Part shown: positions 1-5,055 of the stretch, one piece after another
Numbering within the stretch: position 1 is the first letter of the stretch
How the letters are laid out: every line of letters begins with the position of its first letter
DNA from: an uncultured Slackia sp.
Lineage (GTDB): Bacteria > Actinomycetota > Coriobacteriia > Coriobacteriales > Eggerthellaceae
Reading direction: 5' to 3'
Assembly: GCA_900553775.1 (NCBI GenBank)
Contig: USEZ01000104.1
Location: 1 to 6,987 of the forward strand
Length of the DNA: 6,987 nucleotides
Made by a program: the position numbers and the translations under genes
The notes under the pieces: model-generated
What the model saw: the letters and a program-made list of their open reading frames with translations, nothing else
What the model was told of the DNA's origin: nothing
The model's database searches: none

Positions 1-474
1 TATAAGGACGGGGCAGGAGGCGTTGCGCAGCACCGCATAGCTCACCGACCCGAGCATGCCCGCGACGGCGTTCAAGCCGCGGCAGCCCATCACGATCAGG
101 TCGACGCCGTTGTGCTCGGCGTAATCGATGATCGCCTTGCTCGGCTTGCCCTGCCCCACTGCAATCCGAAATGCGTCGGCGCAGGAAAGAACGGCCTCGC
201 CGACGAAATCTTTCAGGTCGTCGACAAGCAGGCCGCGCTCGTAATCGAGATATTCCTTCTGCATGGCGGCAAGTTCTTCGGGCGGAATGCGCACGACGCC
301 CGACATGTTCTCGGCGGCGAGGAACTGCGCCGATTCGAACTCGGGAACGGGCGAGGCGAAAAACACGGTGACGTGCGCGCCGTCTTCGTCGGCGGCGATT
401 TCGAGCGCCGTGCTCAACGCACGCTTGGCGGATTCGGACCGATCGTAAGGAACCAGGATATTCGCGTACTTCAT
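1..474 (-). CDS. Universal stress protein (UspA family), C-terminal end cut by window edge
   Basis: The reading frame opens with ATG at 474-472 (MKYANILVPYDRSESAKRAL) and stays open to base 1, giving 158 visible residues. UspA proteins are usually about 140-160 residues, so only a few should be missing. The N-terminal ILVPYDRSESAKRAL strand-loop-helix and the C-terminal VDLIVMGCRGLNAVAGMLGS are typical of the UspA alpha/beta nucleotide-binding fold. The glycine motif reads G-x2-G-x8-G-S, one residue shorter than the textbook ATP-binding G-x2-G-x9-G-(S/T). A ribosome site AAAGGGG (480-486) lies five bases before the ATG and supports the start. The gene follows the chaperone gene by 135 bp and has its own promoter-like sequence, so it is probably a separate unit. 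The family acts in the cytoplasm in stress and starvation survival; the specific role here is unknown. Confidence 0.9.
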   Translation of the reverse strand, partial: MKYANILVPYDRSESAKRALSTALEIAADEDGAHVTVFFASPVPEFESAQFLAAENMSGVVRIPPEELAAMQKEYLDYERGLLVDDLKDFVGEAVLSCADAFRIAVGQGKPSKAIIDYAEHNGVDLIVMGCRGLNAVAGMLGSVSYAVLRNASCPVLI

Positions 475-507
475 GGCGACCCCTTTCACGAGACCTTGCA
501 CGCCTTC

Positions 508-516
508 ATTGTATCA
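508..516 (-). promoter_or_regulatory. Extended -10 promoter for the universal stress protein gene
   Basis: On the minus strand the sequence reads TGATACAAT. This is a TACAAT -10 hexamer (five of six matches to TATAAT) with the TGn extension directly before it. No good -35 hexamer lies 16-18 bases upstream, as is common for extended -10 promoters. Transcription would start near base 501, leaving an untranslated leader of about 27 bases that contains the AAAGGGG ribosome site. Prediction from sequence only. Confidence 0.5.
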
Positions 517-529
517 CCCGCTCGATATG

Positions 530-582
530 GCACGCCGCCAGGGATGCCGTCGGGCCGAAAGCCTTCGGCATCGGCGGCGTGC
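530..582. repeat. Long imperfect inverted repeat (hairpin) between chaperone and stress protein genes
   Basis: Bases 530-539 (gcacgccgcc) are perfectly complementary to 573-582 (ggcggcgtgc). Inside, 543-548 (gatgcc) pairs with 567-572 (ggcatc), with a three-base bulge on one side only. The remaining loop can form a further small stem (ccgaa with ttcgg). The element begins 28 bases after the chaperone stop codon on the minus strand. No T-run follows it in the minus direction and only CTTT follows on the plus strand, so it is not a textbook intrinsic terminator. It may still end or protect the operon transcript. Confidence 0.6.
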
Positions 583-609
583 GCCTTTAGCCCCCGTCGC
601 ATCGACTCC

Positions 610-1260
610 TCAGGCGGCGCGCGCCCCGATCGTCGACGCAACCTCGTCTATCGAGGCCGCGATAAGCAGCGCCGCCTCGCGGTAGAAGACGCTTCGCGCC
701 GATTCGTGCATGCGGCGCAAGGCGTCGCCCGAAAACGCGAGCACGTGTGCGCCCATGAAATCCGCAGCGGCCGCAAGAGCGCGCTCGGCCTTCCGGTCGT
801 CTTCTGACGCGAGCGCGAACAGTTTCGCCAGAAACGCGAGCTCTATGCCGAGATGGTCATCCGGCTCCGACGCCGACGATTCCAAGGCATAGCCGAAGGC
901 GGCATAGGCGGCGCGCACCTCAAGCGTCGTCGGCCCGAAAAGCGTTCCGTCGTCGGTGCGATAGACCGACTCGTAGACCGACACTCCGCTTGCCGAAGCC
1001 ATATAGAACAGATAGGCGTAGTCCTGGCGCAGCTCGCGATAAAACGCCGCGAACGCCTCCTGGTCTTGCGCGGCGTCATCAAGGCACGAGAACAGGCGCT
1101 CGGCGGCATCGCCTGCGACCAGACGGAAGAGCGGCTCGCGCAAAAGCGCGCGCTGCTCGATAAGGGCGGCAAGGCGCGCCCTGTCGGGTCCGCCATAGAG
1201 GATAGACGAACCGAACGAACACAGCGTTTCGCACGCCATCAGCGTTTCCGCACCAAGCAT
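610..1260 (-). CDS. TorD/DmsD-family molybdoenzyme maturation chaperone
   Basis: A 216-residue protein (MLGAETLMACETLC start), close to the usual 180-220 residues of TorD/DmsD chaperones. The family signature is clear: E132-P-D-D-H-L137 followed by GIELAFLAKL matches the E-P-x-D-H-L-x-x-E-L block, and YESVYR (96-101) with the following DDG matches the conserved loop before it. These cytoplasmic all-helical proteins bind the Tat signal peptide and apo-form of DMSO-reductase-type enzymes and hold back export until the molybdopterin cofactor is inserted. The client is presumably the dmsA-like protein two genes upstream. The frame is open far upstream into dmsB (to 1566), but that part is a shadow of dmsB. 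The ATG at 1260 follows AAGGGGAGGTG (1270-1280) by nine bases; GTG at 1266-1264 is an alternative start. It is the last gene of the operon, 136 bp after dmsB, across two hairpins. Confidence 0.88.
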   Translation of the reverse strand: MLGAETLMACETLCSFGSSILYGGPDRARLAALIEQRALLREPLFRLVAGDAAERLFSCLDDAAQDQEAFAAFYRELRQDYAYLFYMASASGVSVYESVYRTDDGTLFGPTTLEVRAAYAAFGYALESSASEPDDHLGIELAFLAKLFALASEDDRKAERALAAAADFMGAHVLAFSGDALRRMHESARSVFYREAALLIAASIDEVASTIGARAA

Positions 1261-1269
1261 GGCCACGGA

Positions 1270-1280
1270 CACCTCCCCTT
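1270..1280 (-). promoter_or_regulatory. Strong ribosome binding site that sets the chaperone start
   Basis: The minus strand reads AAGGGGAGGTG. The GGAGGTG part is fully complementary to the 3' end of 16S rRNA, and nine bases separate it from the ATG at 1260. This rejects the longer open frame that begins inside dmsB. An in-frame GTG at 1266-1264 lies only three bases from the motif, so the ATG is preferred. Confidence 0.75.
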
Positions 1281-1320
1281 TTCCAGCGCCGCCCTCTTTG
1301 AAGCGGCATATGATGCGAAC

Positions 1321-1348
1321 GGCTGCCGCGGCAAAAGGCGCGGCAGCC
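1321..1348 (-). repeat. Second intra-operon hairpin (dmsB-chaperone gap)
   Basis: Bases 1321-1330 (ggctgccgcg) and 1339-1348 (cgcggcagcc) form a perfect 10-bp inverted repeat around an 8-base loop. On the minus-strand transcript it follows the first hairpin by five bases and lies about 40 bases before the chaperone ribosome site. No T-run follows, so it is more likely an RNA-stability or processing element, or a 5' roadblock for the chaperone mRNA, than a terminator. Confidence 0.65.
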
Positions 1349-1384
1349 GAAAAGGCGCGCACGGGCAGACCGCCCATGCGCGCC
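1349..1384 (-). terminator. Terminator-like hairpin directly after dmsB
   Basis: On the minus strand, 1384-1372 can pair with 1366-1354 as a 13-bp GC-rich stem with a single U-G wobble and a five-base loop (GGUCU), followed at once by UUUUC. It starts 12 bases after the dmsB stop codon. The short four-U tail suggests leaky rather than complete termination. It would lower chaperone expression relative to dmsA and dmsB, an arrangement that makes sense for a catalytic chaperone. Regulation is an inference; the stem is directly visible. Confidence 0.6.
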
Positions 1385-1396
1385 CCCGTGAGCGCC

Positions 1397-2011
1397 CTAT
1401 TGTTCGTGGCCCACTTCCATCGGGTTTTTGAGCGTGCCGCCAAGCTCGGCATTCCGATGCAGACCGAACACGACGTTGGGAAGCGTGGTGTCGCCCAGCT
1501 CGCCGATCGTGCATGCTTCGCCGTGCGCCTCGCGCAGCTCGGCGATGTCGCCGAAGGCGATGGCACGCACGGGGCATGCCTTCTCGCAGGCGGGATCGGG
1601 CAGGCCGTCCTCGCTGCGGTCGGTGCACATCACGCATTTATGGGCGAAGCCGTCGGCCATCTTCACGGGATGGTGGTACGGACAGGCCTCTTCGCATGCC
1701 ATGCAGCCGGTGCACAGGTCGTAATCGACGCTCACGATGCCCGTCTGGTCGTCTTTGGAAAGCGCGCCTGCGGAACATGCCGCCATGCATGCGGGCTTTT
1801 CGCATTGACCGCAGGTCATCGAGGCGTAGTAGCCGAAAGCGGTGCTGACGAACGCGCCGTCTCCATCGGTTTGCCACGTTCCGCCGCCGAACTCGTAAAC
1901 CTTGCGGAACTTCTGCGGAACCTCCAGGTCGTTACGGTCGAAACAGGCGGTCATGCACGCCTTGCAGCCTGTGCAGATATCGGTGTTGACATAAAAGCCG
2001 TACTGAGCCAT
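1397..2011 (-). CDS. dmsB: DMSO-reductase-type electron-transfer subunit with four [4Fe-4S] clusters
   Basis: A 204-residue ferredoxin-like protein, matching the roughly 200-residue DmsB/YnfG/NrfC-type subunits. Four complete cysteine sets are visible: C13-x2-C16-x2-C19-x3-C23, C67-x2-C70-x4-C75-x3-C79, C100-x2-C103-x2-C106-x3-C110, and C126-x2-C129-x12-C142-x3-C146. Each can hold a [4Fe-4S] cluster, and together they form the wire that passes electrons to the catalytic subunit. There is no signal peptide, so it should be exported as a complex with the Tat-bearing A subunit, as known for DmsAB. The start ATG (2011) has AAAGGGGG eight bases upstream. That site overlaps the dmsA stop (TAA), and only 14 bases separate the genes, so translational coupling is likely. 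No electron-donating membrane partner is encoded next to it. Confidence 0.93.
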   Translation of the reverse strand: MAQYGFYVNTDICTGCKACMTACFDRNDLEVPQKFRKVYEFGGGTWQTDGDGAFVSTAFGYYASMTCGQCEKPACMAACSAGALSKDDQTGIVSVDYDLCTGCMACEEACPYHHPVKMADGFAHKCVMCTDRSEDGLPDPACEKACPVRAIAFGDIAELREAHGEACTIGELGDTTLPNVVFGLHRNAELGGTLKNPMEVGHEQ

Positions 2012-2019
2012 GTCTTAGT

Positions 2020-2027
2020 CCCCCTTT
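2020..2027 (-). promoter_or_regulatory. Ribosome site of dmsB overlapping the dmsA stop codon
   Basis: The minus strand reads TAAAGGGGG, so the dmsA TAA stop (2028-2026) shares two As with the dmsB ribosome site. The spacing to the dmsB ATG is eight bases. This arrangement favours coupled, near-stoichiometric translation of the two enzyme subunits. Confidence 0.7.
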
Positions 2028-4659
2028 ACGCTTTCTCGATCTTGCACAGGTTGGAGTGCACGCCGTTACCCTTGGAGATGGCCGTCGGGCGCTGCGACGT
2101 AAGCACCGAGATGCAGCCGCCGCGGTCGAGCACGCTCGGGTCGCCGAGCTTGTCGGCATCGCGCGTCTCGGGGTCGTACCACGCTCCCTGAGGAATGGAT
2201 ACGACGCCCGGCATGATGCGGTCGGTCACCTTGGCCGAAATCTGCGTGCAGCCGCGCTTCGTGCTCACGATGACCGTATCGTCGTTCTCGATGCCCAACT
2301 CGGCCGCGTCGAGCGTATTGATCCAGCATTGCTGCGGAGCGACCGATTTCATCCAATCGACGTTGCCGTAAGACGAGTGCGTGCGCGTCTTGGTGTGATG
2401 TCCGATCAACTGGAACGGATAGTCCTTCTTCGTCTCGACGTCGCCGAAGCTTTCGAAGCTTTCGTACCAAATCGGACACGGCGTGATTCGGTCGAGGCCG
2501 TCTTCGGGAATATAGCCCGCCGCCGTGAGGTCCCACTGCTTGGAGATGTTGTAGGCCTGCTTGGAAAACACCTCGTATTTGCCCGAAGGCGTGGCGATTT
2601 CGGACGTGTCGGCAACCGCGGGTTCGTGGTCGTCGGTCTGCTTGAACAGGCCGCCCTCCTTGAACTCCTCGAAGGTATCGGGCAGCGCGTCGCCTTTCTC
2701 CTTGCCCTTCTCGTAGCACCACTTCACCCAGTCTTCTTGGGTCTTGCCCTCGGTGAACTCGTCTTTCACGCCGAGCTGCTCGGAGAGCATGGTGCAGATC
2801 TCATACACCGGCTTCGATTCGAACATGGGCTCGATCGCCGGGGTCTCGCACATGACGAAACCCGTCCAGGCGCTGCCGCCCTTGGTGACGTCGATTTCCT
2901 CGAAGCTCGTAGTGCCCGGAAGAATGTAATCGGAGACCATCGCGGTCGGCGTCATGTATACGTCGCAGGTGACGATGCAGCGCAGGCCGGAATCCTTCTC
3001 GTCGGGAAGGTTGTAGATGCGCAAGCAGTCGTTGATGTCGGCATGCTGGCCCATCATGACGTTGCTGGCATAGTTCCAGATGAACTTGATCGGCGCCTTC
3101 AGAGAGATTTCGCCCGGCTCCGAAGCATGGACGACGTTGCCCTCCTCGTCGACGCGGCGCAGGCCCCACGTCGCATCGGTCATCGACTTGTAGTCTTCGA
3201 TGGCGCGGAACCACTCGAAGAAAGAAATGACTGGCTCGACGGTGTTTTTCTCGGGGAAGGCGGGAATGGCGGAAGGCGTCTTGTACGACACGCCGCCCGT
3301 GGCCTCGCGCGCGCCCGTGCCGCCGCCCGAAATGCCGGCGTTGCCCGTGATCGCGGCGATAAGCCCGATGGCGCGAGCGGAGTTTCCTCCGTTGGAATGG
3401 CGCTGCGGACCCCAGCCTTGGATGGCTGCGGTCGGACCGTTCACGAAGACGTCGGCGAGCATGCGGATGTTTTCCGCGGAAACGCCCGTGATCGCAGCCG
3501 CCCATTCGGGGGTCTTCTCCCCCGTGCCCTCATAAGCGCCCGTACCCTTGAGATACGCTTCGTAAGACATGTCGTCCTCGACCGTCAGCGTGCCCGACGG
3601 GTCGACGCCCATGAACATAGAGGCGTCGGTCGGTTCGGCCGCCTTGACATCTTCGGCGAACGAGTCGGAGAAAAAGCCCACGAATTTCTCGCGGACCATG
3701 GCCTCGTCCAGCTTGCCGTTCGTATACAGGTAGTGGATCATGCCTGCGACAAGCGCCGCATCGGTGCCGGGACGGATGGGAATCCACGTGGTCGCCACGC
3801 CGATGGCCGTGTCGGACAGATGCGGGTCGACCACGATGATATTCGCCTCCGGATTGAGCTCGCGCACCTTGGAGATCAGATACATCATGGCAGAGCCCGA
3901 CATGCGCGTGTTGGCGGGATTGTTGCCGAACAGCACGATGTTTTTGGAATTGACCAGGTCGGTGACCTCGTTATTGGAATAGGAATCGCCGTTGAACAGC
4001 GACAGCTCGCGGTCGATCTGACCGGTGGAATAGTCGCAGTACTGGCGCAGATAGCCGCCCCAGCAATTCATCATGCGGGCGAACATCGTGGAATCGGGAT
4101 GCCACGACTTGGCCACCGTGCCGCCGATCTGGCCGGTGCCGTACTGGATATAGAAGGCGTCGTTGCCGTACTCCTCCTTGATTCCCTTCATGATGTCGCC
4201 GATTTCGCGGATGGCATCTTCCCAGGAAATCTCTTCGTATTTGCCCTCGCCGCGCTTGGTTCCCTCGACGCGCTTGAGCGGCTTTTGGATACGCGTGGCG
4301 TTGTAGATGCGCTGGCGATTCGTGCGGCCGCGCACGCAGGAGCGCATCTGATAGATTTCGCCCGGACCGAAATCGTCGGCGCCTTCGTTGTCGTTGCCGA
4401 CGCGCACGACCGTGCCGTCTTTCACGTACAGCTTCAGCGGACAGCGGCTGCCGCAGTTGACGTGGCAGCCTCCCCAGACGGCCTTGTCGTAAGCGAACGG
4501 CTCCGCGCCGATGATTCCGCTTTGCTGCGATGATTCCTTCTCGGCCTTCGGAGCGCAGCCGCTCAACGCGGCCCCTGCGCCCACAATGCCGCTCCAGGCC
4601 AGAAACGAGCGCCTGCTCAACTTCAGCCCGGATTCCTTCATGCCCTTGTCATCGTGCAT
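2026..4659 (-). CDS. dmsA: Tat-exported molybdopterin oxidoreductase catalytic subunit, DMSO reductase (DmsA-like) family, putative lipoprotein
   Basis: An 877-residue protein, somewhat longer than E. coli DmsA (about 810). The N-terminus has a twin-arginine signal, S15-R-R-S-F-L20, a hydrophobic stretch (21-32) and a lipobox L32-S-G-C35, so it should be exported folded and may be lipid-anchored at C35. Next comes a [4Fe-4S] site, C65-x3-C69-x3-C73 with C108 in SCVRGR. Then comes the molybdopterin core; the segment GGYLRQYCDYSTGQI (201-215) matches the DmsA region with the serine molybdenum ligand, here probably S211. The C-terminal cofactor-binding domain starts near 748 (LIGHHTKTRTHSSYGN) and includes WINTLDAAELGI and the IPQGAWY motif. 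Family members reduce S-oxides, N-oxides and other acceptors in anaerobic respiration; the substrate cannot be read from sequence. The frame is open to 4755, but the ATG at 4659 has AAGGGGGGAG just upstream and gives a normal Tat signal. First gene of the dmsA-dmsB-chaperone operon. Confidence 0.93.
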   Translation of the reverse strand: MHDDKGMKESGLKLSRRSFLAWSGIVGAGAALSGCAPKAEKESSQQSGIIGAEPFAYDKAVWGGCHVNCGSRCPLKLYVKDGTVVRVGNDNEGADDFGPGEIYQMRSCVRGRTNRQRIYNATRIQKPLKRVEGTKRGEGKYEEISWEDAIREIGDIMKGIKEEYGNDAFYIQYGTGQIGGTVAKSWHPDSTMFARMMNCWGGYLRQYCDYSTGQIDRELSLFNGDSYSNNEVTDLVNSKNIVLFGNNPANTRMSGSAMMYLISKVRELNPEANIIVVDPHLSDTAIGVATTWIPIRPGTDAALVAGMIHYLYTNGKLDEAMVREKFVGFFSDSFAEDVKAAEPTDASMFMGVDPSGTLTVEDDMSYEAYLKGTGAYEGTGEKTPEWAAAITGVSAENIRMLADVFVNGPTAAIQGWGPQRHSNGGNSARAIGLIAAITGNAGISGGGTGAREATGGVSYKTPSAIPAFPEKNTVEPVISFFEWFRAIEDYKSMTDATWGLRRVDEEGNVVHASEPGEISLKAPIKFIWNYASNVMMGQHADINDCLRIYNLPDEKDSGLRCIVTCDVYMTPTAMVSDYILPGTTSFEEIDVTKGGSAWTGFVMCETPAIEPMFESKPVYEICTMLSEQLGVKDEFTEGKTQEDWVKWCYEKGKEKGDALPDTFEEFKEGGLFKQTDDHEPAVADTSEIATPSGKYEVFSKQAYNISKQWDLTAAGYIPEDGLDRITPCPIWYESFESFGDVETKKDYPFQLIGHHTKTRTHSSYGNVDWMKSVAPQQCWINTLDAAELGIENDDTVIVSTKRGCTQISAKVTDRIMPGVVSIPQGAWYDPETRDADKLGDPSVLDRGGCISVLTSQRPTAISKGNGVHSNLCKIEKA

Positions 4660-4661
4660 GA

Positions 4662-4671
4662 CTCCCCCCTT
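4662..4671 (-). promoter_or_regulatory. Ribosome binding site that sets the dmsA start
   Basis: The minus strand reads AAGGGGGGAG followed by TC and ATG (4659-4657). Pairing through AAGGGG gives a six-base spacing, while pairing through GGAG would be only two bases away. It supports MHDDKGMKES as the start over the 32-residue upstream extension, whose initiation codons lie on or before the predicted promoter or within the short leader. A second in-frame ATG at residue 7 is possible but has a poorer site. Confidence 0.6.
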
Positions 4672-4679
4672 CTTTTTCG

Positions 4680-4694
4680 TGCGGCGATGCCGCA
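4680..4694 (-). repeat. Small perfect hairpin in the dmsA 5' leader
   Basis: The minus strand reads TGCGGCATCGCCGCA, a six-base-pair perfect stem with a three-base loop. With a transcription start near 4698 it would sit within the first few bases of the dmsA mRNA, ending about eight bases before the ribosome site. A 5'-terminal stem of this kind can protect mRNA from decay; that role is inferred. Confidence 0.5.
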
Positions 4695-4704
4695 TGGAAA
4701 GGAA

Positions 4705-4733
4705 ATCATAACCGAAGATGCGGGAAATGTCAC
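4705..4733 (-). promoter_or_regulatory. Sigma70-type promoter of the dmsA-dmsB-chaperone operon
   Basis: On the minus strand, GTGACA (4733-4728, five of six matches to TTGACA) and TATGAT (4710-4705, five of six to TATAAT) are separated by exactly 17 bases. The expected start is near 4698, about 39 bases before the dmsA ATG. This is the best promoter match in the window and shows that the operon is independent of the transporter gene upstream, which has its own terminator. No FNR-like TTGAT-N4-ATCAA site is visible. Confidence 0.7.
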
Positions 4734-4786
4734 AACGGACACGAGGCGCCGCCAACCCTTGGAGGAAAGAAGCCCGTGAAGAAAAG

Positions 4787-4804
4787 CGACGCGTTTTCGC
4801 GTCG
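4787..4804. promoter_or_regulatory. Perfect 18-bp dyad upstream of the dmsA promoter, possible operator
   Basis: CGACGCGTTTTCGCGTCG is a perfect 7-bp inverted repeat around TTTT. Its centre lies about 97 bases upstream of the predicted dmsA start, a position suited to an activator. No T-run follows on either strand and no gene ends close by, so it does not look like a terminator. The binding protein is unknown. Confidence 0.35.
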
Positions 4805-4977
4805 AAACGGCATGCCTTTCAGACTCTGGGACGGACGCAAGCCGTTGAACTTGCGCCAGAGGCTGCCCGCCTATCCGAATCGACGCCGGCAAGCGCGAAT
4901 TGCCGTCTTCGAAAAACGCACGAAAGCGATTCGCGGTCGAACGCCTTCGGATTGCAGCCTCTTTCAAGACGGCGCAG

Positions 4978-5010
4978 AAAGGGGCCGCCACGCAAACCCA
5001 GGCGACCCCT
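4978..5010 (-). terminator. Intrinsic terminator of the symporter gene
   Basis: On the minus strand, AGGGGTCGCC (5010-5001) pairs with GGCGGCCCCT (4989-4980) as a 10-bp stem with one U-G wobble and an 11-base loop, followed by UUCU. The stem's closing CCCCU and the next two bases give a CCCCUUU end. It lies 46 bases after the transporter stop codon. On the plus strand the wobble becomes a C-A mismatch and no T-run follows, so it serves the minus-strand transcript. Confidence 0.7.
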
Positions 5011-5055
5011 CCCGTCCCAAACGTCGCACGATGCGCGTCCGTTTCACGCAGGCGG

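Larger units (their letters stand above)
4660..5055. other. Intergenic region between transporter and dmsA (396 bp)
   Basis: No convincing gene is present. From the transporter side the stretch holds the transporter terminator (4978-5010), about 170 bases with no recognisable element apart from an imperfect hairpin near 4883-4909, the 18-bp dyad (4787-4804), the dmsA promoter (4705-4733) and the short dmsA leader. A plus-strand frame, GTG 4776 to TGA 5069, has a good-looking ribosome site but reads through the terminator and is discussed separately. Confidence 0.7.

Noticed and set aside
112..807. Plus-strand open frame of 231 codons
   Set aside because: It covers the stress protein and the end of the chaperone gene antisense, plus the hairpin-bearing gap; no motif is recognisable.
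1261..1566. N-terminal extension of the chaperone frame into dmsB
   Set aside because: The extra 102 residues overlap the well-supported dmsB gene in another frame, resemble no TorD sequence, and lie upstream of a strong ribosome site serving ATG 1260.
2056..4533. Very long plus-strand open frame of 825 codons opposite dmsA
   Set aside because: It is fully antisense to dmsA, which has unmistakable motifs. Its sequence is rich in R, H, G, A and V with no domain, as expected for the complement of a GC-rich gene.
4660..4755. 32-residue N-terminal extension of dmsA
   Set aside because: The upstream initiation codon lies before the predicted promoter, and the extension would push the Tat signal away from the N-terminus.
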